Source: Massilia timonae CCUG 45783 (GTDB lineage: Bacteria; Pseudomonadota; Gammaproteobacteria; Burkholderiales; Burkholderiaceae_D). From it: a stretch of DNA of 53,011 nt. The stretch covers positions 39,300 through 92,310 of the forward strand of contig NZ_JH992928.1 in NCBI RefSeq assembly GCF_000315425.1. The letters are read 5' to 3'. Numbering within the stretch: position 1 is the first letter of the stretch; every line of letters begins with the position of its first letter. The notes below the pieces were generated by a model. It saw nothing but the letters and a program-made list of their open reading frames with translations. It ran no database searches and had not been told where the DNA came from. The position numbers were made by a program, and so were the translations under genes. Below are positions 46,988 through 53,011 of the stretch, in pieces.

Positions 46988-49117
46988 TATAACTCCCCTC
47001 GTAATCTGATAGAACTAATCCAAGAACGCCAGACCGCCCGTATCCTGCGTCTGGCGTTTCCCTTTAAGGATGGCCCAACATCCGAATTGCTGGTCAACAA
47101 GCTGGATGCGACCGAGGGGCTATCGCGCGATTTCGAATTTACTGTCGAGCTGCTGTCGAATAACGCCTTGCTCGACCTGAAAGACATGCAGGGCAAACTA
47201 CTGTCCGTGGAACTGGTGCGCCACGACGGAACGCTGCGCCGTTTCACCGGCTACGTCTTCAGTTTTCGCTTGCTCAGGACAGATGGTGGTATCGCATACT
47301 ACGAGGCCAAGCTCGGGCCGTGGCTGAAGTATCTGTCCCTGCGCAAGGACTGCTTCCTGTTCCATAACGCGACCCTGTACGACCAAACGACCAGCATCTT
47401 CCGCGACTATCTCGCGCATCCCGACTGGGACTTTCGCCGCTACGGGGAAGACCCGGCGATGACCGATGCCTGCCAGTTCAACGAATCGGATTACAACTAC
47501 CTGAGCAGGCGCTGGGAAGCAGCAGGCTGGTACTACACCTACGACCATACGGCAAAGGGACACAAGCTCATCCTGAGCGACAATTCCACCTACGCGGAAC
47601 CGATAGACGGCACGGAAATCGAGTTCCAGCGCGATTGCGGCTCGTATGAGGACAATGGCATTGGCGAGTGGTCGGCGGTACGACGCATTGTGTCCGCCAG
47701 CACGGCGCTGTCGTCCTTCAATTTCAAGTCGCCCAGGCCGGTCAATGTCGAGAGGCCGACAATCATCGAGCAGGGCAAGGTGCTGCGCAAGGAAGTCTAC
47801 GAATATGCGGGCGCTTATGGATTTAAGGACAGTCGCGACGGCGAGCGCCGGGCGACGTTGCGCATCGAGGAGATTGAACACGCGGGTGAGCTATTCGAGG
47901 GCGCAGGCACCAACCGCAACGTGGTCCCCGGGCGCTGGTTCCGCCTCACCGGCCATTTCTACGGCGGCAGTAATGAGGTCCAGGAATTCCTCATCATCGA
48001 TGTGCACCACACTGCCAGCAACAATTACCATGTGAACGACGCCAGTCCGCCGCACTACGAGAACCGCATTACTTGCATCCGCAAGTCCATCCCGTGGCGT
48101 CCCGGTCGCGGCTTCAACAGCGTCGAACCAAAAATGTATGGTCTGCAAACGGCTATCGTGGTGGGGCCGCAAGGTGAGGAGATTTTCACCGACGAGTACG
48201 GGCGTGTCAAAGTCCAGTTCCATTGGGACCGTGCAGGCGAGCTTAACGAACGAAGTTCTGCGTGGCTGCGCGTCGCCACCGCGTGGGCCGGTCCCAACTT
48301 CGGCATGACATCGATCCCGCGCATCGGCAGCGAGGTCATCGTCCAGTTCCTCGACGGGAATCCCGATCGCGGATTCGTCACCGGCATGGTGCCGAACGCG
48401 CACAACATGCCGCCGTGGGATCTTCCCGCAAACAAGACCCAGAGCGGCATCCTGTCCCGCTCGACGCCGGGCGGCAGATACGGCAATGCCAACGCGCTAC
48501 GCTTCGAGGACAAGAAGGGCCAGGAACAACTGTGGCTGCACGCCGAGCGGGATCAGCTTACCGAGGTCGAGCGCGACGAGGACAAATGGGTCGGCAACGA
48601 CCGCCGCAAGACCATCGATCGCGACGAAACCTCGCATATCAAGCACGACCGCACCGAAACGGTGGACAACGACGAGACCATTACCGTCCACAACAACCGC
48701 ATCGAGCAGGTCGATAAAAACGAGACCATCGGCATTGGCGGCAACCGCGTCAAGACAATCGGCAGGAACCGCAAGGATGACATCGGCAAGAACTGGTCAA
48801 CCTACGTCGCCCGGATGAAGACGGAAACGGTCGGCATGGCCTACATGCAGAACGTCGGTTTGGGCCGCATGGAAAACGTTGGCCTCGCCTACAACCTCAA
48901 CGTCGGCACGATCATGGCAACCGTGGTCGGCATCAGCCAGATTACCAAGGTCGGCAAGTCGGTATCGATCACGGCGGGCGAAGAACTGTCGATCACTGTC
49001 GGCCTTGCGCAATTCAAGATGACAGCGGACGGCAAGATATTCATCAATGGTTCCCAAATCGGCATTGAGGCCAGCGGGCCGGTACAGATTTCCGGTAACG
49101 ATGTGGACGTCAACTGA
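46988..49117 (+). CDS. vgrG: Type VI secretion tip protein VgrG, 5' truncated by IS
   Basis: About 709 codons of a VgrG spike protein. The gp27-like base begins almost at once (ILRLAFPFKDGPTSELLVNKLDATEGLSRDFEFTVELLS), followed by the gp5-like OB domain (EIFTDEYGRVKVQFHWDRAGELNERSSAWLRVATAWAG, then MTSIPRIGSEVIVQFLDGNPDRGFVTG). The C-terminal beta-helix has the repeated DETxxIxxDRTETVDNDETIT pattern. The frame lacks a start codon near the family N-terminus: IS copy 2 replaces the first few codons and the promoter. The open frame continues into the IS but only antisense to its transposase. It may be silent, or be initiated at an upstream or internal codon. Confidence 0.85.
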   Translation, partial: YNSPRNLIELIQERQTARILRLAFPFKDGPTSELLVNKLDATEGLSRDFEFTVELLSNNALLDLKDMQGKLLSVELVRHDGTLRRFTGYVFSFRLLRTDGGIAYYEAKLGPWLKYLSLRKDCFLFHNATLYDQTTSIFRDYLAHPDWDFRRYGEDPAMTDACQFNESDYNYLSRRWEAAGWYYTYDHTAKGHKLILSDNSTYAEPIDGTEIEFQRDCGSYEDNGIGEWSAVRRIVSASTALSSFNFKSPRPVNVERPTIIEQGKVLRKEVYEYAGAYGFKDSRDGERRATLRIEEIEHAGELFEGAGTNRNVVPGRWFRLTGHFYGGSNEVQEFLIIDVHHTASNNYHVNDASPPHYENRITCIRKSIPWRPGRGFNSVEPKMYGLQTAIVVGPQGEEIFTDEYGRVKVQFHWDRAGELNERSSAWLRVATAWAGPNFGMTSIPRIGSEVIVQFLDGNPDRGFVTGMVPNAHNMPPWDLPANKTQSGILSRSTPGGRYGNANALRFEDKKGQEQLWLHAERDQLTEVERDEDKWVGNDRRKTIDRDETSHIKHDRTETVDNDETITVHNNRIEQVDKNETIGIGGNRVKTIGRNRKDDIGKNWSTYVARMKTETVGMAYMQNVGLGRMENVGLAYNLNVGTIMATVVGISQITKVGKSVSITAGEELSITVGLAQFKMTADGKIFINGSQIGIEASGPVQISGNDVDVN

Positions 49118-49128
49118 TCGGCCCCCGC

Positions 49129-50550
49129 ATGGAATTTCGCAACCTCACGCCTTTTCCCGCAATCGCCTTCGACGGTATCGACCAGCATGACCAGCGCTTC
49201 CATAGCGTGGTCATGCGACTTACATTCGAGGTACAGGACGACGGCACGCTCTTGCTGGCACCCGCACAAACGCCGCTGGCGATGACGGATGAATTCTACG
49301 GCGAAGCAAACCGATCCAGCGTCAGGCAGGAGTCCGACCTGGCACCCTACAAACCGCACACCGACGTGATCGTCATCGCCGACGCCTGCGCCCCACAGGG
49401 CAAACCCAGCAAGCTATTCGGGGTCGCTCTCAAGATAAACGGTGCGCCGGATTTGCCGCCCGAGCCGCACGGCCTCAATCCGACGTATCACGCCTCGCCT
49501 GAGCGTATGGCCGAATGGCGGGAGCAGTGCGCCCGGTTGACGGCGAAGGCGCTGGAAGGCCCGCTCGTGTTGCGCAAAGTGCTGCTGATCGGAGGCATGC
49601 GGGAGTGGCGCAAACGCGCTCCACTGACGCGCGCGCTGACCCTGTTCACGCTGCCGAAATGGAAGCTCACAGCCCCATTGCCCCTTACCACCCTGCCCCT
49701 CCGCTACGAATATGCCTACGGTGGCGAAAACAAAATCCTCGTCAATGAGCAGGCGGCCAGCCGCGTGGACAAAAAATATCGCTTGCCCGGTCGCGTTCCG
49801 CAACCCGATAACGCCAGCGCGGGCGACTTGCAGGAAGCAATCGCGCACAGCGTGTACGAACAAAATCCGGTGGGCCGTGGCTTTGCAGAGCGCTGGTATC
49901 TGAACGCGGCCAGGCTCGCATGCGTGCCGGCGCCGCACATAGAGGCCGCCAGCCAGCCCATAGGGCGCTTCGGCAAGGAATGCATACCGCAGGGCTTCGG
50001 CGTGGTCGGGCGCGGCTGGCAACCGCGTTTAGGGCTGGCAGGAACCTATGACCAGCAATGGCAGGAAGAGCGCCACCCGAATTTGCCTGCTGACTTCGAT
50101 TTTGGGTACTGGAACGGCGCGCCCGCCGACCAGCAAGTCACACCCTACTTGAGCGGCGACGAGCAAATCTCGCTGTTCAATCTGTGTCCAGAGAGCGCGG
50201 GCACAGTGCGCGACGCTTCCGGCAACACCTGCCTGTCTTTCGCCCTGCCGGGCCACCTGCCGTTTGTGCTGGCGCGGTTCCAGGACGGACGAATAGGCGA
50301 ACTGGCGGCGAAGCTCGACACACTCATCATCGACGCAGCCCCGGATGCCAGCGACCCGGAAAAGAAAATCGCGGTCGTGTGCGTCTGGCGCGCTACCGTC
50401 GCCACCGCTCCTGGCGTGCGGGTGCTCGAAGCACGCATGCTGACCCATGCCGACGTTACGGCGCTGCGCGAGCGGGCGCAGAACATCAAGCCTCCATCGC
50501 CTCCGCGTCCGACAGTCGTGCCCCGACAAGAATCGCCGCCAACCGTTTAA
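49129..50550 (+). CDS. DUF2169 family type VI secretion adaptor
   Basis: A 473-residue DUF2169 protein (N-terminal MEFRNLTPFPAIAFDGIDQHDQRFHSVVMRLTFEV, then FYGEANRSSVRQESDLAPYKPHTDVIVIADACAPQG, LRYEYAYGGE and a C-terminal Pro-rich tail). DUF2169 proteins occur between vgrG and PAAR-like genes and, in Agrobacterium, help load a Tde-type effector onto VgrG. The 11-bp gap from vgrG and 9 bp to the PAAR-like gene indicate one operon. A cytosolic chaperone role here is by analogy. Confidence 0.88.
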   Translation: MEFRNLTPFPAIAFDGIDQHDQRFHSVVMRLTFEVQDDGTLLLAPAQTPLAMTDEFYGEANRSSVRQESDLAPYKPHTDVIVIADACAPQGKPSKLFGVALKINGAPDLPPEPHGLNPTYHASPERMAEWREQCARLTAKALEGPLVLRKVLLIGGMREWRKRAPLTRALTLFTLPKWKLTAPLPLTTLPLRYEYAYGGENKILVNEQAASRVDKKYRLPGRVPQPDNASAGDLQEAIAHSVYEQNPVGRGFAERWYLNAARLACVPAPHIEAASQPIGRFGKECIPQGFGVVGRGWQPRLGLAGTYDQQWQEERHPNLPADFDFGYWNGAPADQQVTPYLSGDEQISLFNLCPESAGTVRDASGNTCLSFALPGHLPFVLARFQDGRIGELAAKLDTLIIDAAPDASDPEKKIAVVCVWRATVATAPGVRVLEARMLTHADVTALRERAQNIKPPSPPRPTVVPRQESPPTV

Positions 50551-50559
50551 GAGGAATCC

Positions 50560-50913
50560 ATGCCTACTGGTGCCCGCAAGAACAGTATCTTCATGGCCGT
50601 CAGCCTGCTCCCCGACGTCTGCAAGACGCCGATGGGACCAAATATGGTGCCGATTCCCTACCCCATCGTTGCGGACCTGAGCAACAGCGTGGAAGTAGCG
50701 AAGTCGGTCCGGTTCAATGGCGATCCTGTCTTCCTGCTCAGCGACAGCGTCATCGCCACCGTGACCGGAAACGAGGCCGGAACGGGCGGCGGCATGAAGT
50801 CCGGTGTCAACAAAGGCAAAGTGCGTGCAACAGCCAGCTCCAAATCCGTGCGGGTGGAGAAAAAATACGTCGTGCGTCATGGCGACGAGTGCGATATGAA
50901 TCTGGCGGGATAG
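50560..50913 (+). CDS. PAAR-like (DUF4150) spike-tip protein
   Basis: A 117-residue DUF4150 protein, the PAAR-like group that caps the VgrG spike. Typical features are SLLPDVCKTPMGPNMVPIPYPIVADLSNS, the VRFNGDPVFLLSDSVIATVTGNEAGTGGGMKSGVNKGKV segment and the C-terminal VVRHGDECDMN. AAGAGGAATCC is a strong ribosome site. The stop is 2 bp before the effector start. It should join the toxin to VgrG. Confidence 0.9.
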   Translation: MPTGARKNSIFMAVSLLPDVCKTPMGPNMVPIPYPIVADLSNSVEVAKSVRFNGDPVFLLSDSVIATVTGNEAGTGGGMKSGVNKGKVRATASSKSVRVEKKYVVRHGDECDMNLAG

Positions 50914-50915
50914 GC

Positions 50916-52016
50916 ATGACGACCAGAGGCGTAATATTAGAACAGGCAAAACCCTCGACAACGCACATCGATCCGCACGGCGGTGGCGCCAATCCACCGC
51001 TCATGCCGGAAACCGAAGCGGAACGGACTATGTGGCAAAAGTCCAGTCCGTGGGTGCATGGTTTGCTGGGGGTGGCGAGTTTCGTTCCAGGCTTATCGGT
51101 GGTGACAGGCGCTTTGGATGCAGCCATCTACACGGCTGAAGGGGAAGCCGTCGAGGCGGGCCTTGCGGTGGCAAGCATGATCCCCGGTGGCAAGGTCGTC
51201 ACCACCGTGGGCAAGGTCGCCAAGAGTGCGGTCGGAATGGCGAAAGGAACGGGGACAGCAGCACGGGTCGCCAAGGGGGCGCACGAAGCGGAGGGAGTGC
51301 TCAAGGCAGCAAAGCGGGCGGGAGAGACCGCAAAGGTTGCGAAGGAGGCCAAAGCGGCCAGGGAAGCCAGAGAAGCCCAAGAGGCAGCGGAGAAGGCGCG
51401 CGAAGCGGCTTCGGGCGTCAAGAAGCCGAAAAAAGAGGTGACGGTCAAGGCGCGCGAGCATAAAGTTCCCTGTTTCCATCCTTTCGACAAGAAGAAATTT
51501 ATCCAGATGAGCAAGGACGACCAGAAGGCATATTTGAAGGAGATGGCCGCGCAGCTCAAACGCCAGGAGGATGCGATCAACAGCCTGTCTGCTTCCAAAT
51601 ACAAGGAAGCCAGGGATTTATTTGCCACAATGAATCGTAATCCATCGGCAGCAGCGGCACAAACCGAATTCAGAGATCGAGTTACTGCCGATATTAAAGA
51701 GAGTATTGCAGCGAGTTTACGGAAAGGTGGAATGAGCGCTGCAAAGGCAAAGTCCCAAGCGGCTACTCGTGCCGAAAATGTAATGAGCGCACTCGCAGCG
51801 CTACATGACCCTGACATGGTGGCTGGTGGCTGGATGCATTCGGAGCCTACCAGGATGGGTCGTGCAGACGTGAACTCCTCGATTGGGGCCAGTTGGAATC
51901 AAAACGATCGAGTGGCTGGGATGGATATTGAAGCCGAAAAGGCAATTAAGAGCGGTCGAGGTGACCAAAAAATGAATGTTAAACTGGAGCCTTGCCGTGG
52001 CAGGGGGATAAGATGA
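50916..52016 (+). CDS. Polymorphic toxin, Ntox15 (Tde-type DNase) T6SS effector
   Basis: A 366-residue effector. Residues 45-115 are hydrophobic and glycine-rich (GLLGVASFVPGLSVVTGALDAAIY, SMIPGGKVVTTVGKVAKSAVG), as in the glycine-zipper region of T6SS toxins. Residues 120-175 form a Lys/Ala/Glu coiled coil. From about 183 (HKVPCFHPFD) to the end lies an Ntox15 (toxin type 15) domain with LKRQEDAINSLSASKYKEAR and the catalytic HxxD in LAALHDPDMVAGG (His297, Asp300), plus VNSSIGASWNQ. Such domains in Agrobacterium Tde1/Tde2 are Mg-dependent DNases. The last third is visibly AT-richer. It overlaps the immunity gene by 4 bp. Confidence 0.88.
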   Translation: MTTRGVILEQAKPSTTHIDPHGGGANPPLMPETEAERTMWQKSSPWVHGLLGVASFVPGLSVVTGALDAAIYTAEGEAVEAGLAVASMIPGGKVVTTVGKVAKSAVGMAKGTGTAARVAKGAHEAEGVLKAAKRAGETAKVAKEAKAAREAREAQEAAEKAREAASGVKKPKKEVTVKAREHKVPCFHPFDKKKFIQMSKDDQKAYLKEMAAQLKRQEDAINSLSASKYKEARDLFATMNRNPSAAAAQTEFRDRVTADIKESIAASLRKGGMSAAKAKSQAATRAENVMSALAALHDPDMVAGGWMHSEPTRMGRADVNSSIGASWNQNDRVAGMDIEAEKAIKSGRGDQKMNVKLEPCRGRGIR

Positions 52017-52678
52017 GAGACGAAGATTTTGAAGTATTTATTGAAGAGTTTGGGGAGGCAACGCACCGAGTTGAGGTGCCAGCAATGGCCATTGAAAAGT
52101 GGCGCGGCAAGTTGCCCGATCAGCTCCTGACCTACTGGAAAGAAGAAGGTTGGTGTGGGTACGCAAAAGGGCTTTTTTGGACAGTCGATCCAGATGAGTA
52201 TGAAGACTTGATCGACGAGTGGTTAGAAGGTACTAAGCTGGAAGAGCTTGATTCGTTCCATGTCATTGCCAGGTCAGCATTTGGTGATCTATACGCGTGT
52301 GGCGAAAAAACGGGACGGAGTGTTACGGTTGCTTGCCCCCTTAGCAAAATATCCGTTCTTCCAAAGGGATTAAAACCAAAAACAAAAGAAGATCTAGATT
52401 TATCGATCAGTGCGTTTTTTAGCTCCAGTGACCCATCGCGATTCAACTTAAAGGACGAGAGTGGCAAACCACTTTTCGAACGCGTTTTGGTCAAACTAGG
52501 ACCACTCGAACCAGATGAGGTATATGGCTTCGAACCTGCGCTCGTGCTAGGTGGGAGAATGAATCTGGAAAATGTTGCCAAACTCAAGATCGATGTCCAT
52601 TTGACTATTCTTCGGCAGCTCGCGCCACCAACACTGCCATTTTCCAATGTTGACATCGATAAATTACTCAATCCCTAA
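52013..52678 (+). CDS. GAD-like/DUF1851 immunity protein (Tdi-type)
   Basis: A 221-residue acidic protein with an N-terminal GAD-like domain (about 5-100: FIEEFGEATHRVEVPAMAIEKWRGKLPDQLLTYWKEEGWCGYAKGLFWTVDPDEYEDLIDEWL-type sequence) and a C-terminal DUF1851 domain (about 150-215: VYGFEPALVLGG, VHLTILRQLA). This architecture is that of Tdi immunity proteins paired with Tde DNases, and the position directly after an Ntox15 toxin fits. The start at 52013 overlaps the effector stop (ATGA) and has AGGGGGA upstream. Cytosolic; should bind and block the cognate toxin. Confidence 0.88.
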   Translation: MRDEDFEVFIEEFGEATHRVEVPAMAIEKWRGKLPDQLLTYWKEEGWCGYAKGLFWTVDPDEYEDLIDEWLEGTKLEELDSFHVIARSAFGDLYACGEKTGRSVTVACPLSKISVLPKGLKPKTKEDLDLSISAFFSSSDPSRFNLKDESGKPLFERVLVKLGPLEPDEVYGFEPALVLGGRMNLENVAKLKIDVHLTILRQLAPPTLPFSNVDIDKLLNP

Positions 52679-52770
52679 ACTCTTATGAAATGTTGGTAAA
52701 TGAAATTTACCGATGAAATGGTAGCCGCATTCCCGCTGCGGAATCCGCTCCCAGAACTCTTGCGGAAAAC

Positions 52771-53011
52771 GGCTTTGTTGCATAAATCAGGCTCGGCCAG
52801 CGTAGAAGCACCTCGTTATACACAACTCGTCAGTCTCCAAGTTCGCGTAGTGCTTGAAGGGTGAGAGCTGAGGCGCGCACGTCGCGCAGCCCTTCCCAGA
52901 GGGTCTTGGCACCAGGTTCGCCATCACCTTTTCGGCCCAAGAAGCCGCCCGCGCGGGCGATCAAGCGTATTACTTCGTTTAACGCCGGGTTGGGCTGGGG
53001 GCGTAATTTGT
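52771..53011. mobile_element. IS remnants at window edge (IS-end-like sequence plus IS4-family element), partial
   Basis: GGCTTTGTTGCATAAATC at 52771-52788 looks like the terminal inverted repeat of IS5-type elements. About 20 bp further, CTCGTTATACACAACTC near 52812 resembles the ends of IS50-type IS4-family elements, and an IS4-family transposase end follows. The arrangement suggests one element inserted at or inside the end of another; only their left ends are in the window. Confidence 0.45.
52830..53011 (-). CDS. IS4-family (Tn5-like) transposase, C-terminal fragment
   Basis: The last 59 residues of a transposase running off the right edge: NEVIRLIARAGGFLGRKGDGEPGAKTLWEGLRDVRA, then ALTLQALRELGD and the stop TGA (complement of 52830-52832). 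The GFLGRKGDGEPG-x-KTLW stretch is characteristic of the C-terminus of IS50/Tn5-type IS4-family transposases. Its 5' part and completeness cannot be judged. Confidence 0.75.
   Translation of the reverse strand, partial: KLRPQPNPALNEVIRLIARAGGFLGRKGDGEPGAKTLWEGLRDVRASALTLQALRELGD

Overview
The window is GC-rich (clearly above 60% by eye over most of its length) and looks like a chromosomal segment of a betaproteobacterium of the Burkholderiales, most like the Massilia/Oxalobacteraceae group. This rests on the block mltA-apaG-rpe-gph-trpE-trpG-trpD-trpC, the betaproteobacterial rRNA-operon leader at the left edge, and the codon bias. The genus is an inference from gene content; no database was searched.

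Positions 1-16300: the left edge holds the upstream leader and tandem promoters of an rRNA operon reading leftwards out of the window. Next come a phospholipase-D lipoprotein, an enoyl-CoA hydratase, MltA, a tiny membrane protein and ApaG. The rightward rpe-gph pair runs into a trp operon (trpE, trpG, trpD, trpC), preceded by a short leader peptide with four clustered Trp codons and a terminator-like hairpin. Then follows a metal-uptake locus: a TonB-C-like lipoprotein, a MerC-domain membrane protein, two paralogous TonB-dependent receptors (one with a His-rich loop) and a divergent Fur/Zur-family regulator. Near-perfect 20-bp palindromes lie upstream of both receptors.

Positions 16300-29570: mostly housekeeping and peripheral metabolism. 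Genes are an M20 amidohydrolase, an M61 peptidase with a PDZ domain, an orphan 2Fe-2S subunit with a MobA-like nucleotidyltransferase, a DsbC-like protein, a UbiH-family hydroxylase, tRNA-Phe, YjdM, a methyltransferase, a TPR protein, a lipocalin, a CAP-domain protein and UvsE.

Positions 29540-41330: an organosulfur-scavenging locus. It holds ssuE-ssuD on the minus strand and, divergently, an SfnB-like oxidoreductase, a Met-type ABC importer, a DszA/NtaA-type flavin monooxygenase and ssuA-ssuC-ssuB. A serine acetyltransferase lies at the far end. Together they would import organosulfur compounds, release sulfite and feed O-acetylserine into cysteine synthesis.

Positions 41380-53011: an accessory, rearranged region beginning at a second, identical tRNA-Phe gene. 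It contains a degenerate tRNA-Phe 3' copy, 23-bp repeats, an IS256-family element with 8-bp target duplications, and two apparently identical IS3-family elements flanking an hlyD fragment. Then comes a type VI secretion effector module: 5'-truncated vgrG, DUF2169 adaptor, PAAR-like DUF4150 protein, an Ntox15 (Tde-type) DNase toxin, and a GAD-like/DUF1851 (Tdi-type) immunity protein. The window ends inside an IS4-family transposase fragment. The toxin tip and immunity gene are visibly AT-richer than the rest.
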